Origin: Cyrtodaria siliqua
Lineage: Eukaryota > Mollusca > Bivalvia > Adapedonta > Hiatellidae
Length of the DNA stretch: 64,000 nucleotides
Direction of reading: 5' to 3'
Assembly (NCBI GenBank): GCA_037043455.1
Contig: JAWPHD010011482.1
Location: 19,510-83,509, forward strand
Shown here: positions 1 to 11,591 of the stretch, in pieces
Layout of the letters: each line of letters starts with the position of its first letter
Position numbering within the stretch: position 1 is the first letter of the stretch
Made by a program: the position numbers and the translations under genes
The notes under the pieces: generated by a model
What the model saw: only the letters and a program-made list of their open reading frames with translations
Database searches by the model: none
What the model was told of the DNA's origin: nothing

Positions 1-1240
1 ACAATTTAGTTGCAGTTACTGCGAAACTGAGGGAGATTTTGACTCAACTATTACACATTGTGCTACTTACCATTCTGACAAGCTGTTAACGATAAGAAGG
101 AAAGAAATCAATGATCAAACGGCTTAAGAACACTGAATTTCAATCTAATTTCAATCTAATTCCAGATATTTTAAACAAAGACAAATAAAAGGGTAGTTCC
201 TAAATATGATGGAAGCAAATGGTGTATTGAAATAACTAAACTACCTGATGATTTAGGAATATATGACTTATCCATTAACGAAGAACATGAGGAATCTCTT
301 TGCAAGAGCCGGAGTGAAAACATCCAATCCTCGCAAGGTTGCTCAAGAACTAAATTGTAATGAAATTAATGTATACAAATCTTGTGTGGATTCTGAAGAA
401 ACGGATGAGAGTGATTAAACTGTTAATTACAGAAATCGAACATATGTTGCCTGGTGTAATAAAAGCACTTAAAAATGTCGACCAACTGCAGAACTGGGTA
501 GCATTTCATGAACTGGTACAAGAAGGACGGTTTCCACTAGACAACATTGCATTTCACCTGTTTATGGACTTTTGTAAATTCTATTTGTTAAGCAGCACAA
601 TTTCAATGCGCTATAACCGTATAGTAAAGAAATGTTGAAGAGGTGGCTACTGTTTATTCCACGGAAAGTGGTTAAGTTTAACATTAATAGGACACCAGTT
701 GGTAAGTCCAGACAAAGAACTGTCACCTGAAGATATCAATTTTACTGTCCTTTTCAAAACAATTGTAAGTAATTCAAATTCATCATTCGCGAGGGAAGAC
801 GTAAAACTTACCTTACTAACTCAACTAATAGATAGTTGCAGTTCAAACCAACAACAATAAGACTTGCAAAATGTGTGTAGACGTAAAAACAATGTTGGTT
901 CAAGTAGCAAGAATGGAGATATTGATTTATTTGGATTTGAACAACCACCGCCACTATTAGAAAGAAGAAACCGATTACAAAGCGTTCAGCAGTTACTGTA
1001 AGACATCACCGTAATTCTTCTTGGAAAAAAGCACTTATTCAGACACCACAAGAACACATATACATGTGTAATACATTGGTAATATCATTGTTAGAAGTAT
1101 TCTCAGAGAGAGTATACGTGAACTTAGACATAACTCCGTCAACACTCATCGAACCAGAACACAATGCGATATGCCCAACTAGATATCACACTGATGCTTC
1201 CTATCAAGTTCCATCAAAATCCGACAACCGGTTTAGGAGT
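1..1240 (+). pseudogene. Decayed coding fragment of an unclassified repeated gene
   Basis: Short stretches of plausible protein appear in changing frames. At 11-124 a frame reads through a Cys-x2-Cys ... His-x4-His arrangement (CSYCETEGDF then THCATYH), like a small zinc finger. A 92-codon frame at 360-638 contains hydrophobic and aromatic segments (HLFMDFCKFYLLSS), and after a frame change GYCLFHGKW and DIDLFGFEQPP follow before about 960. Stops and frame changes separate the pieces, so this is not a working gene here. The composition is protein-like rather than random AT-rich sequence. It resembles repeated, probably transposon-associated proteins of invertebrates, but I cannot name a family. 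The left end is cut by the window edge. The 3' part ends in a 'ggacgacggacaac' plus 'gggcttcggcc' hairpin, a motif common at the ends of molluscan repeats, so the fragment may have been carried inside a repeat. Confidence 0.35.
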
Positions 1241-1361
1241 AGGGCGACAACATTTGTGACAGACGGACAAACAGACAGAAACATCAAAAACAATATGTCT
1301 CTTCCACTTAGTGGGGGAGACATAATGAAGAAAACAGTGTCCACAAGAACAATTAAAGGAC

Positions 1362-1420
1362 GACGGACAACACATCATCCCATAAGCTTACCTGGGCTTC
1401 GGCCATTAGTGTTAAAATGA
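1362..1420 (+). repeat. End of a molluscan hairpin-terminated repeat
   Basis: The sequence runs 'ggacgacggacaacacatca' and then a short GGGCTTCGGCC hairpin. The same arrangement (a run of 'acggacgacgga', then a 3' hairpin) ends the tandem array at 37.9 kb. I infer a shared family of non-autonomous elements. No second end was identified here. Confidence 0.4.
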
Positions 1421-1904
1421 ACTGTGACTTAACCGTACAGAATCTGTGTAAAAATTTGGGACTAAACCGTACATAAAATGGCAGTGACAGTCTGAACCGT
1501 GAGTCAACCGTCCATGTTTTGAATTGGGATTAAACCATACAGTTGCTCATTCATCAAAGCTCTTGTTTTAGGTGTTTATAGACATTTCCCAGAAAAATGG
1601 TTTTGACTTTGAGCAGGTTCAAATTCCCTAATTAGTGGCCATCAACGTCAAAATAGACTAGCATATATCTAATAGAGGTTCGATTTTGTAAAATTCCTTC
1701 AACTCAACTTGAAAGACACGTATGCCAACGTGACACTTTTGTATCAATTTTCATTCTTTAAACTCCAAGACAGAACGTATATAATTATGTATCACCGAGG
1801 ACACTCAGCCAGGCAGAGCAGATTCTTAATCAGTGTTTGGCTGATAGGGATAGGAAAATATTCATTCAATAAACATACAATACATGATAAAGTTCAGGAC
1901 CTAC

Positions 1905-1930
1905 CTCGGGGAAACGTTATCGTCCGCCAT
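1905..1930 (-). CDS. Candidate first coding exon (minus strand)
   Basis: On the minus strand an ATG at 1930-1928 sits in a strong Kozak context (CCAAGATGG). It opens MADDNVSP and runs 26 nt to a good splice donor, CCCGAG|GTAGGT, with the GT at 1904-1903. The 'AAGATGGCGG' start and the local CpG content are typical of real metazoan translation starts. The exon would end in phase 2 and continue to the left, outside or at the edge of the window. Immediately upstream (1945-2165) is a SINE, so either the 5' UTR or promoter is SINE-derived or this is a fortuitous match. No downstream exon was identified. Confidence 0.3.
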
Positions 1931-1944
1931 CTTGGAAGTGACTG

Positions 1945-2165
1945 AACATTTCCTTCCGTACAACTTACACCACAGTGGTGCACCTCTGGGCAATTTTCAT
2001 GCACAGGCTGGCACATGGGTAGAACCACCGACGTTCCGCAAGACAGCTGGATAGCTTCCTCACATAAAGATTCCCATGCCCATGAGGGAACGAACCAACA
2101 GCGGTGAGGGGCAAGTGATTTCAAGTCAGAGACTCGAACCACTCGGCCACGGACGCCAAAACTGC
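1945..2165 (-). mobile_element. tRNA-derived SINE (Ser/Leu-like head), minus strand
   Basis: Read on the minus strand it starts GGCGTCCGTGGCCGAGTGG, a good A box, and has a B-box-like GTTGGTTCGTTCC about 60 nt later. A body containing 'aagctatccagctgtcttgc' and 'gtcggtggttctaccca' follows. That body resembles a central domain shared by several invertebrate SINEs. The head is degenerate in its acceptor stem, so it is not a functional tRNA. Confidence 0.6.
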
Positions 2166-2612
2166 CCCAGAGACCACCTTTATATAGAGACCACATGCCT
2201 TATGAGACCATCACTTTATAGTTTTAATTTAAAATGCATCAGTATTAAGAGATAACCTGTGGTAAGAGACCAGTTTTGCTCTTCCCTTTAGTGGTCCCCT
2301 AACACAGGTTTGACTCTATGTTGCAATTATTTGTCTTAATTTTTTTAAAAACATATACTTACTGAAAGCAAAAGCAATAAAAAAATAAATTACTTTATAT
2401 TGACATATATAAACACAATTTTTTTAAAAGTAAAGAGCTTCACCAAATTTAAAGCAATTCATAATTGTTTTTATTTTAAGGTTTAAATACTATCTAGTTA
2501 ATAAATAATATTGTAATTACAAACACAAAAAAAGTATGACCAAATATTATCCATAGTTTTTCACTTGATAGCTCTAATACAAGTTTTGTTTTTTAATACA
2601 ATTCACTATCAG

Positions 2613-2686
2613 GCAGTGTTGTGGAGTTGTATGGACCTCCTCATTTTGGAGATCCGGGTATCCCAATTTATCAAACCTTACAATAG
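2613..2686 (+). CDS. Possible terminal exon (plus strand), weak
   Basis: After a fair acceptor (a pyrimidine-rich run and then CTATCAG ending at 2612) the +2 frame reads SVVELYGPPHFGDPGIPIYQ and ends at TAG 2684-2686. The peptide looks more protein-like than its AT-rich surroundings. There is no upstream plus-strand exon in the window to join it to and no strong poly(A) signal right after it. It could be chance; I list it because nothing else explains this less AT-rich segment. Confidence 0.2.
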
Positions 2687-2689
2687 AAA

Positions 2690-3725
2690 GTTTCTCAGTG
2701 AGGTAAATATTTATGTTGAAAGGTGGAGTATCATCAATTTATATTGTCATGAAGTAAATATGTTTGTTTAAAGGTGGCATACCAACAATTTATATTGTCA
2801 TCAACCATTGTTGATCTAGTGAATGACAGACAAATGTAACATCAGTTTGTATTTAATCAAAACATTGCATAGAAAACTGAGAGTTGTTATTGATGCCTTC
2901 ATACAGAGATTTACAAAATAAACATTAAATATGCATCTTGTCATTGACTTTGATTAATACAAATGTACTGATAACATTTAAGTGCTAACTTGTTTCAATG
3001 GGCTGTATTCATTCTGGATATCATTCCAAGATCCAGCCTTTTTCCTTGACAAATAATTCTCAGTTCTAAAATATTGTCATAAATCCAGTATGGCTTCCAC
3101 TTACTCTTTATTATCTTGCAAATTTTCTCATTGCTTGTCGCAATTATGGGAAATATTCCCTTTGATTATCTAACATTTTGAAAATAGTAAAAAAATTATA
3201 CTGTTTATTTTTTCAAGAAGTGAAACATATAATTAAATAAAATGCACTTTGGTTTTAAACATTTTTTTTATTACATAAACTAAAATAAAACAGGACTGAA
3301 CTCTAAGGTACACTTGGATAAAACTAGAGCAAATTATAATATTATTATTTATATATTATTTTAAACATATTTCTTTTACATTGATGGCAAAAACATTTTA
3401 TATTAATCACTCTTGATGGCTTCATGGGTAGAACCAGTAATAAGCAATGTGAGTTACGGTAACTATCTTGCTCACCTTTTTTCTTTTTTTTCTCCTTTTT
3501 TATTATAATTATTTGTTTTTCTTTATCTTTTCCCGTAAAAACAGTACTCTTCTAAATTATAAGTGACTTTTTATTATAAAATAGAGATAAAACACAACAC
3601 AGACAAGCTAAATCTTTAAAAGACAACCATTTATATAGAATTCTCATATAAAATACAAATAATAGACAATTTTATTATGTATATCATTTGTGTATTGTAT
3701 AATATTATAGATGTGTTTGTTTGTA
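2690..3725. other. AT-rich intergenic or intronic DNA, nothing recognised
   Basis: No credible ORF, splice-bounded exon, TIR or tandem array was seen on either strand. The sequence consists of AT-rich runs, including poly-T near 3480-3510. Confidence 0.5.
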
Positions 3726-3729
3726 AGGC

Positions 3730-3925
3730 GTGCGGTGGGATGGTCCTCCTTGACCCACAACATGCCAAATTACAGGAAGAATAAATGGGTCACCAATGGT
3801 GACTGAAAAAAAAAAAAAAAAAAAAATCTTGCTCAAGATAAATAAGACCAGGCCACGACGAGAACCAAACCGACGACCTCTCGATCTGGAGTTTGATGTG
3901 CTACCATTGGATCACGCACTCCACT
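3730..3925 (-). mobile_element. tRNA-derived SINE with internal poly-A/T, minus strand
   Basis: The minus strand from about 3925 reads GGAGTGCGTGATCCAATGG (A-box-like) and then GTCGGTTTGGTTCTC (B-box-like). A poly-T/poly-A run of about 22 at 3806-3828 follows, then a tail through 'gaccatcccaccgcacgcc'. The tRNA-like head cannot fold into a clean acceptor stem, so I call it a SINE rather than a tRNA gene. Confidence 0.45.
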
Positions 3926-4438
3926 ATTTATATATTGATATACATCCATAGTCGGGCAGATATATATACTGCAACATCCCAATTTAACAATCTATAAGTG
4001 TTTTATTGCATGATCCCGCCCACACAGTTAACAACAGAGAATATTAGGCACATACCACACCCCATGCATGTTATCTGGTATAACACACTGTTTAAAGAAC
4101 TGTTGTCATCTCGGATATCGGAACACTTAAATGACATTATGCAGTGAGGAACTTAGGTAAATATATATAAGAACATAAATGGATATATGAAGGGTGATCC
4201 AGAATTATGTACTTTCGCTATAAATTTTTTATTATTAAATAAATAGTTAACCATAAAATGTACACACAATATTAAGCAATGCATGTATCCTTTACCAGAC
4301 AGCTGATATCAGTTTATAATTAAAATGGTATAAAGGCATTTTATACGTCATCATAGTAACTCATTAATGTGAGAGCGGGACAGTCCATATTTTAAAATTA
4401 TAAAATTAATTAAAGTACTTGAATTCGATGCATATAAT
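3926..4438. other. Unannotated AT-rich DNA
   Basis: Nothing supported on either strand. Confidence 0.5.
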
Positions 4439-4712
4439 GTAGCGCATCCATGGCCGGAATAGTAAAGACACTGCATCAAAAACAGTCTCGCCTCTCACTG
4501 CTGTGGGTTCGAATCCCACTGTGAGCTCGACTTGTCAAAAAAGAAAGTGTTGATTCTTAAGGGTCGCGGGAGGTATATACAGCTCACTCACTCACTCTGG
4601 TTCTATCCAGGAAAAATAGGGTGGGCTGCCTCTACCACAAAAAGAATTGACCATCATATATGGCCTAACATGCGCTAAAATGGTGTGAAACACCAATTAA
4701 ACAAACAAACAT
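4439..4712 (+). mobile_element. SINE family A copy (tRNA-derived)
   Basis: The head has an A box degenerated to 'catggccggaatag' and a good B box, GGGTTCGAATCCC, near 4504. It is followed by the shared body: 'gagctcgacttgt', 'gaaagtgttgattctta', 'gcgggaggtatata', 'ggttctatccagga', 'ggctgcctctaccacaaa'. The tail is 'gtgaaacaccaattaaac' plus (AAAC)n. Further copies lie at 14.6 kb and 58.05-58.5 kb, which establishes the family within this window. Confidence 0.75.
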
Positions 4713-5326
4713 AAATTACAGGTAAGCTATCGATAAAAATTATTCTGAGATGTAATGGCCTTAAGCCTGACAAACATACTGTATACTTGATGGTCAAAGT
4801 TACACCATTAGAGATGCCTAAAATAGAAGAAAATTGTCTGACTGTAATGATTGAGGAGACCTGACAGTTATTCTGGTTTGGGTTCAAACAAATCCCAAGA
4901 GACAGACATTCATAATACTGTCATTTTATATATTTAATCAGAGTTGCAAAGAAGTTATATATACAACTTATTCGTTCTCCTTTGTCAACTGTACCAAGAT
5001 AACGAACGCAACGTTGAAATGAGCATGAAATGTAGTGACTTTTATATGATACTTTCAATATAAATCATTGACATCCTCGTCAATGATTTTCTGGATTAGT
5101 GTATTTAAATAAATATAGATTTCTATCAAATCTCCTTAAAGCATGTAACAATTCATCTACATCCTGCCGGTTTAGTGTCACATCTAGAAATGTTTTTATT
5201 TAATGACATTCCCTATTTAATCCGTGAGATAGGGAAATTCCGAGTTTTACCATTTGATACCGTCTTTCCACTTATAGTAGCACCTCCCATAATAATATAG
5301 TAGCCTCAAGTTGGCCCCAACCCAGA
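4713..5326. other. Unannotated AT-rich DNA
   Basis: No supported gene or repeat boundary. Confidence 0.45.
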
Positions 5327-5400
5327 CCCCCCCCCCCCCCCCCCCCCCACACTCCCCCCTTCACACACACACACAAACACCCCCAACCCCCACCCTTTCA
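5327..5400 (+). repeat. Poly-C run and C/A-rich low-complexity tract
   Basis: Twenty-two consecutive C (5327-5348) are followed by C-rich and (CA)n-like sequence to about 5400. The minus strand is therefore a G-run with quadruplex potential. Run length is unreliable in assemblies. Confidence 0.9.
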
Positions 5401-5734
5401 CACACATCAAATCATGTTTGCATATAGGATCATAACTTAAAACTGGCCATAAAATCACATTTTTTTATTATTTTGAAATGAGGCAATATGATATAAAGAA
5501 AACATAGAATAAAAGGATATGTTTGACAAATAAATTTTAGCGAAATATTGTTTTTGATATAATATATTTATATATAAAGTATAAGTGTGGTTTCAGGCAA
5601 AAATAGAACCACTGCTTAAAGTCACTATCCCGCCATCAACAGGAATATTTTACAACAGATGTACACCGTTACTAAACCTCCTCCGACGAGGTATAGGGTA
5701 TATGTATATAACTTGCATATATTTTGAGAATGCA

Positions 5735-6120
5735 AACCTTATAGACAAAATATAAATGGCTTTAACCAGGCAGGCCAAACCCCCAAATTGAAGTTCTCCG
5801 GCCATCTTTTGTTTTATGCAGTCACACAGAGGTAAAAGTAGTATCTACGTCATGCAAATAATACTTATATTTACATACAACTTAGTAGCGGTTTTCAATA
5901 TATGTTTCTCTCCGAGACCATCAAGAAACGTTCATATGACGTTTAAGAGTTAAATTTGTTAATTGATAATACTACAAAAAGGGTGGCCATTCATCTTTAA
6001 GCCTTGAAATAAGTGTTACCAACTCATAATTTGTTTAGGCATATTCAACCATTGGTATTTAAAGATTCCATGAATAAACCTATACTTTAATCGGCACATA
6101 TACTGAACCTGAACACCTGG
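5735..6120 (+). repeat. Interspersed repeat R2, copy 1
   Basis: The motifs 'accttatagacaaaatataa', 'ggctttaaccaggcaggcca', 'accaactcataattt' and 'atgaataaacctatacttta' recur in the same order near 11592-11775. An extra stretch separates them here. The class is unknown. Confidence 0.5.
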
Positions 6121-6159
6121 ATAGAGTTTTTCAAATTAATTTAAGGTCTTCATCGTCAT

Positions 6160-6400
6160 CTCTGTATTAAATTGTTTCAGGTGCTGCTAGAGTGGCGGCA
6201 AAAAAAAAGTGGTTCCAGCGAAAAAGCAGTGTTTATAACAGAATTTTTCAGCAATTTTGTCGTTCTGCAAGTGAGAAAGTTCTAGGCCCATTCTGCATAT
6301 TTTTTATATTGATGTAAATTGAATGTAATGTTCATTGCTATAAGCGCCATATAACCTGTTTGAATTGGTGTGCCGTAAAAAAAATTCAATAAGGTCCAAT
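6160..6400 (+). repeat. Interspersed repeat R1, copy 1
   Basis: It shares 'cagcaattttgtcgttctgc', 'gtgagaaagttctaggccca' and the end 'catataacctgtttgaattg' then 'gtgccgtaaaa' with copies at 48.35-48.69 kb (minus), 49.17-49.64 kb (minus) and 56.34-56.57 kb (plus). The 3' part resembles a SINE/LINE tail. No tRNA-like head was recognised. Confidence 0.6.
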
Positions 6401-7111
6401 GTGGGGAATTGAACATGGACCGCCATGGTCGAGGTCAGGAAGTGTTACAACTAGACAATAAGCATTTATATAGGATTGTTACCAGAAACCAAAACCTTTC
6501 TTACAATACACTGTTACATAGCTTGACAAAGATGTAGACTCACGGGAGATTACTATATCTAATATCACTATAACCTGAGAAGAAATGAAATTCATCTTCA
6601 ATTTCTGTTGAATTACATACTTGACAAAGACTGCTCCATAATTATATGATTGTGATTTTGTAGGTTAGTTCAATACCCTTAAACAAATTGAAGGCCTGAT
6701 CAGGTTGTCCAGCACAAACACCCACAACTCTTTACTGCAAGACAGCAGAACTGAACAGACAGAAGGACATCTGCATGATTTAGCAGTTCATGGTCATATA
6801 GAATCCAATGCTCATGTATTGTGTTTATGGAAAACTCAGTTAATCCGCTTTTAAGAATACTGCAATATAACAAAAATAGAATCAGATTTTTTAAATGTTC
6901 CACATGTAAATGCAGCTGCAATAGAAAAAAAACTTCATTAGTTATACTAGATAAAAAATTAAATAATAAAGTGAAAGGTTTAGCACCTGCAAAAGCCAAA
7001 TAAAATTAAGTCTTCACATACAACTCTTCAAGATTATATACCGTACTGCACTCAAAACCTGAAAATTAAAAACAGAAAAATAAGTAAAATTGGATTAGAG
7101 GGCTTAACTAT
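6401..7111. other. Unannotated; possible decayed coding piece near 6700-7003
   Basis: On the plus strand, 6721-6838 and 6821-7003 are open in successive frames. The second contains a Cys-rich FKCSTCKCSCN segment and ends AKAK. With no start, splice sites or relatives I do not call it a gene. Confidence 0.3.
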
Positions 7112-7621
7112 CTATGTTACAATTACCCTTCTGAATATCTGGCATGGTTTAACTCCTACTATTACATCAATTTCACCAACAGCAAATCTTCTTTCCAAAA
7201 ACCCACCAAATTCTGCCTCCTTCGATCTATATCTAAACAACTCCAGATCATTGTTATGGAAGTATCTCCGAAATTTTGAGTAGATGCGTCTGCTGCCCCA
7301 TTCCCATTCCTTTTCTGTTTTCACATCCCGCACCATTAACTCATGAAAATTAAACGAGATTTTAAATTTGGGGTATGACGCCAGTACCAGAGCTGCTAGG
7401 GTTTCAGACAGCTGTTCCTGCTCTTCCAAAATTGTGCGAGGGGTCGTCATCTTCTGTCCCTTTAGTTGGAATATTGGCCCACCCAGTTCTAGTCGCGATG
7501 GCACAGGTACGGCCGACTTCTGAAACACCGATACAGCGCCCGTCTTCTTGCGTTTTGATTTGTTTACGGATACAGAGCCCCCTTCTTTGATCAGGGGTAA
7601 CATTTTTGTGGTTATGGTCAT
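7112..7621 (-). CDS. Unrecognised 169-residue protein or first exon
   Basis: An uninterrupted minus-strand frame runs from ATG at 7621 to TAG at 7114-7112. It stands out because its base composition and CpG use (for example 'gcgcccgtcttcttgcg' on the plus strand) are much richer than the flanks. The N-terminal 40 residues are basic and low-complexity (VNKSKRKKTG). Residues about 65-75 are acidic (LEEQEQLSE). The C-terminal half is globular-looking, with aromatic and charged blocks (EKEWEWGSRRIYSKFRRYF) and a hydrophobic end (VGEIDVIVGVKP). Six codons before the stop there is a usable donor, TTCAGAAGG|GTAATT, so this may be a first coding exon rather than a complete gene. I know of no domain match. 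It could also be an exapted or decaying repeat ORF. Confidence 0.4.
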   Translation of the reverse strand: MTITTKMLPLIKEGGSVSVNKSKRKKTGAVSVFQKSAVPVPSRLELGGPIFQLKGQKMTTPRTILEEQEQLSETLAALVLASYPKFKISFNFHELMVRDVKTEKEWEWGSRRIYSKFRRYFHNNDLELFRYRSKEAEFGGFLERRFAVGEIDVIVGVKPCQIFRRVIVT

Positions 7622-7639
7622 CTCTGTATAAGTCGAATG

Positions 7640-10176
7640 TTCAAAATGTCTGATTTTTCAGTGCAATTATATTTTTTGGCGAATGAAATAAATCCTTTAT
7701 AACGTTTCACTTGTATTGTTTATGTAACACTGTTCTCTTGTTGCTGTTTCTTTTTCAAATTAATTTAAGAGAAATTTTCTTAATAAAAATCCCAATTTAA
7801 CTAACTTTATTTAAAAAGAAATATCATGAACTTGACCAAAAGTTTCAGTTTAGTTTTGGTTTCTTTTCTGTTTTTTTCTGCAGCATTCAGTGAGTGTCTA
7901 AGTACCTTTTAAAGACACCAACAATATTTTTTCTGTTAATCTCTCCTTCTTATGCATTTCCACAATCTTAAATCACTTTTCCAGTCATTTTCCCTAATTC
8001 TGTTTACCTGTCGTAATCCCTTTATATTTAACTTTAAAAGCACATCAAAGAATTTATAGGTCTTAAATCACAAGTTAATAATTACAACATTAGTTCAAAA
8101 CTGAACACTTAAAATCCCTTTTAGCAATTGGATGAAATCGACAGTAAATTACCCTGTATAGACAGATCGTATAATCTTACAATCATTCTGTAATATCAGG
8201 AAAGAATTTTTTTCTAATAAAATGTCTAAGATTGTATCAACATCACACATCAATCAATTTTTATTAATGTTCACTTATCGCAGGAGCCAAGTACGAAATC
8301 CGGTCAGTGTTTAGAAAGGATTTATCACATATCTACCCATGATGCCTCCTAAGTCTATCAACAGTGCACCTCTAACATCAGATAACTAAAAAGACTGAAT
8401 TGTAAATTAAAAAAGGATGTCTTTTTTTTTTAAATCCATCTATACAGAACACACAATTTGCTTTAAAACACTTCAGAGCCCCCTTCCTCACAGTCTATAA
8501 TCAGACATCTTGAATTTTAAAAAAACAAACATTGTAAGTTGTTTTTTAAGATTTTCGAGTCATGATTTTATGAGATTATAATCCATCAATGTATTGTAGG
8601 TAAATATTATATTTTATTCCGCTGCTCGTTTAATGATATTTACAAATTTTATCATTGACAAAAGCAAATAATTGCCACGTTTTCATTTCAACTTTCACTA
8701 GGTAACTTTAACACCAAATGAATAGGCAGCGAGTCCAACTTCCCTCAATAAAAACTTTATAATCTTTCAGATTTCAGTACATATATTATTTCATATATTT
8801 CAAAATAAACGCAATTTTTTCAATTCTGTTTTAAACCATTTAAAATATCCATATATTCTAATTTCTAGCATAATTGTAAAGTATGATTTCTATTTTAAAA
8901 TGTCAATAAAATATCCGTACAATAATCCACTTTAACAAATACACCACCTTAGCCTGGCAACAGAAACTTTTCTAAAGTTTACAAATACACACATTGTATT
9001 ATTATGCAGTTATTTAACTTTCTTTTCATTGATGTATTATCAATATAAAGCCTTTATGAGCAACCACAAAAACAATGCCAAATATTCAATTTTTTCAAAC
9101 TACATTTCCAAAGTCCAGTGGGATTGATTCAAATTCCTGGGTATAATTTCCTTTACTTTCACTCCTTTTATGTCAAAAACACCCTGACAACTCCAGGTTG
9201 CAAAAAAACTTTCATGGCTTTAAAGATAAAAATAAACCCAATCAAAGAAGCAGTAATGTTTGGGTAGTGAAATGTGAAAATTAGAATTGTAAATAAATGG
9301 TACCATATTGGACAATACATGCTATACAATAACACTTCAATCTGGCTAAAATTGTAATTTCCGTTGTAATTGCGTTCATTTATAAACATTCACTTTTGTT
9401 AACAAAGACTTTGTAAGTTTATGGTTACTCTTGAAACATTAAATGAATTGAAGGATAAAGGTAAGCATTTATGCTGAATTAAACATGTACTGTTAAAATA
9501 GACAAGGTTTAGCACATCTAGAATGGAAACTGAGATAAAAATTCAATTTAAAGATATTACGTGGTGCATTGACCCTCAATTTGCTTTGCTTAAATTATAT
9601 AAATTTCTGAGATATGTTGATTAATCAATAATTTAATTATAGTTAAAACAGAATTTATTTCAAAATGTTTACAACATATATATTTTAATTGATACAGTAC
9701 ATAGATAATACGACTGGAGTGAACAAAATAATCTTCTTATAGAGTTCCTCTCCTTAAACTTGAAATTATAAAGCTGTATATTTTTATATTTTTATTAAAT
9801 GTTGCCACCAACACTTAGGAAAACGGGTGCTGTTAGCAGACATGAGAATTTTAAACGAAACAGCAAACAGTAAAATACAAACAATGAGTATATAGGGAAC
9901 TGAAAGACCTAAAAACGGTTTACAAAATGACGCTTCTTTAACATGGTCTTTTGGTGAAACAGCTCTCTGCTAGCTAACTTTCTTTTTGTGACACTCATTC
10001 AGTTGATTTCTGTTACGGAATGTTTTAATAAACACAAGTAATTAAACTCATGTATGTCTAAGCTAATGTTCTATATATAGTCATTATATCATATATCTCA
10101 CTCGATTTGTTTACATAGTATATAATTCATTAATGTTTTAACTTAATGACTATATAATCAATACAAGGTGTCATTA
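7640..10176. other. AT-rich DNA, nothing recognised
   Basis: About 2.5 kb without credible exons, TIRs or tandem repeats. Many short poly-A/T runs are present. Confidence 0.5.
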
Positions 10177-10509
10177 GGCCAAAAAAAAAGAAGGTTTGTT
10201 TATGGTCTTTCGACCGACCCTATTTATAAGGCCCCGACCCTAAACTTTTTAGGGCACAAAAAACAAAAACAAAAATCTTAATTTTTTTATTCATTTTTTT
10301 TTTTAGGTTTTTAAGGCATGCAAGTGTTGTGGAACACTCATAATATGTTCAAGAAAACATGCTTTTGATGTTCTTGATTTGAATTTAGTATAGTAAGGAT
10401 AAATTCTAAAAAAAAAAGAAAAAAGACGATCTATTTCCAAAAAAAATTAGGGTAGGTCACCCTAATTTTTTTTGGAAATAGACCAGAAACAGACCTATTT
10501 CTTTTGGCC
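10177..10509. mobile_element. GGCC-type MITE with TTA target duplication (PIF/Harbinger-like)
   Basis: The termini are GGCCAAAAAAAAAG and (complement) GGCCAAAAGAAATAG. They are flanked by TTA at 10174-10176 and at 10510-10512. Internally there is an inverted 'aaaaaattagggtaggtc' / 'accctaattttttttggaaa' motif. Three other family members in the window also carry TTA or TCA duplications. TIRs beginning GGCC with TWA-like 3-bp duplications fit the PIF/Harbinger superfamily. Confidence 0.7.
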
Positions 10510-10512
10510 TTA

Positions 10513-11206
10513 GCATTTCATGGAACAGGATGAGTAAAAGTAATAATATACAAATAGTGCCTTTTTATGAGTTTGATAAATGGTTTTATTGACCCGAGAA
10601 AAGGAATGCTTCTTTTCCAGGATCGACAAAACCATGTATTGACCGAATTCAAAAGGCAAAAATAGTTTTATTATAAAAATCTCACGTAACATACATAGGA
10701 CATGGTAGTTCTGATTTAACGTTGTCAATTTACCTATTAGTTGTATTACTTGGCACCAATGTGTGAGTGTAACGTCGTTAGTTGTTTAAGTAACGTCATA
10801 AATGTTCTTTTAACCACACCTTTAAGTTTCTCAAGTCAATACATTGTTTTATCGGGAAACAAAGAGACCACAGTCTGCCCAATCAAATTCTTTAAACAAA
10901 AAGTTTTCATAATAACATATAAATAAGCGAAGGGTCAGCAAAATATTGTCTTAGAACCGTTACAAAGAGATCGAGCATATCTGCGAAGCATACATAGAAA
11001 TCCGGGAACCCTACGACAACTATCAAATGGTTTTCTATGGTTCTTCAACGTGATCAGCAGACTCCTTTACATGGGATCGACATGTTCTTCACTATTTTGA
11101 AATACTTTAAATAATTATTTATTAAATGATGATCTGAAGTCTAATACTTTTATTTTAAATTAACTTGACAACTCAGGGATATATATACAGTACAGGTACA
11201 TAACTA
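10513..11206. other. Unannotated AT-rich DNA
   Basis: A minus-strand AATAAA lies in 'taaaataaaagtatt' near 11145-11160. It could serve the candidate terminal exon just to the right. Nothing else is supported. Confidence 0.4.
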
Positions 11207-11316
11207 TCAAGTTTCAAAATGATGAGACCCAGGCATCGACATTTCAGGTGCATTTCTTATCAAAATATACTGGACTTCATCAGAGACATCATGGTCAGGC
11301 AGCTCATCCAAGATTC
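11207..11316 (-). CDS. Candidate terminal exon of the long minus-strand host gene
   Basis: A good minus-strand acceptor, TAGATCTTTTCTAG, ends at 11317. With a two-base split codon first, the frame reads ILDELPDHDVSDEVQYILIR and continues to TGA at 11209-11207, 35 codons in all. About 50 nt further a canonical AATAAA is present on the same strand. The acidic, well-balanced composition looks coding. It requires an upstream exon ending in phase 1, whereas the recognised exon at 27.8 kb ends in phase 0, so at least one more exon would have to lie between them. It could instead end a different gene. Confidence 0.35.
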
Positions 11317-11591
11317 CTAGAAAAGATCTAAATATAAATTATGCAATACCTATACTTTCAAGATCCTAATATGTCTTGTGGAAACTTGATTGTCACACAT
11401 GGCACATTTCTGAGTCGTATATACTGAGAAGCCTTTCTCATCAGGGCATGTATATGTAGCATGCTGTCATCCCCAACATTAAAAGTGATAATAAAACACT
11501 GCTGATAAATTATCCTTGCCCCACCTATCCCCACGCGTGGGGCCCCACCAAATATAAATGTTTTTACATTTTAAAAGAACGCCCCTTGGCA

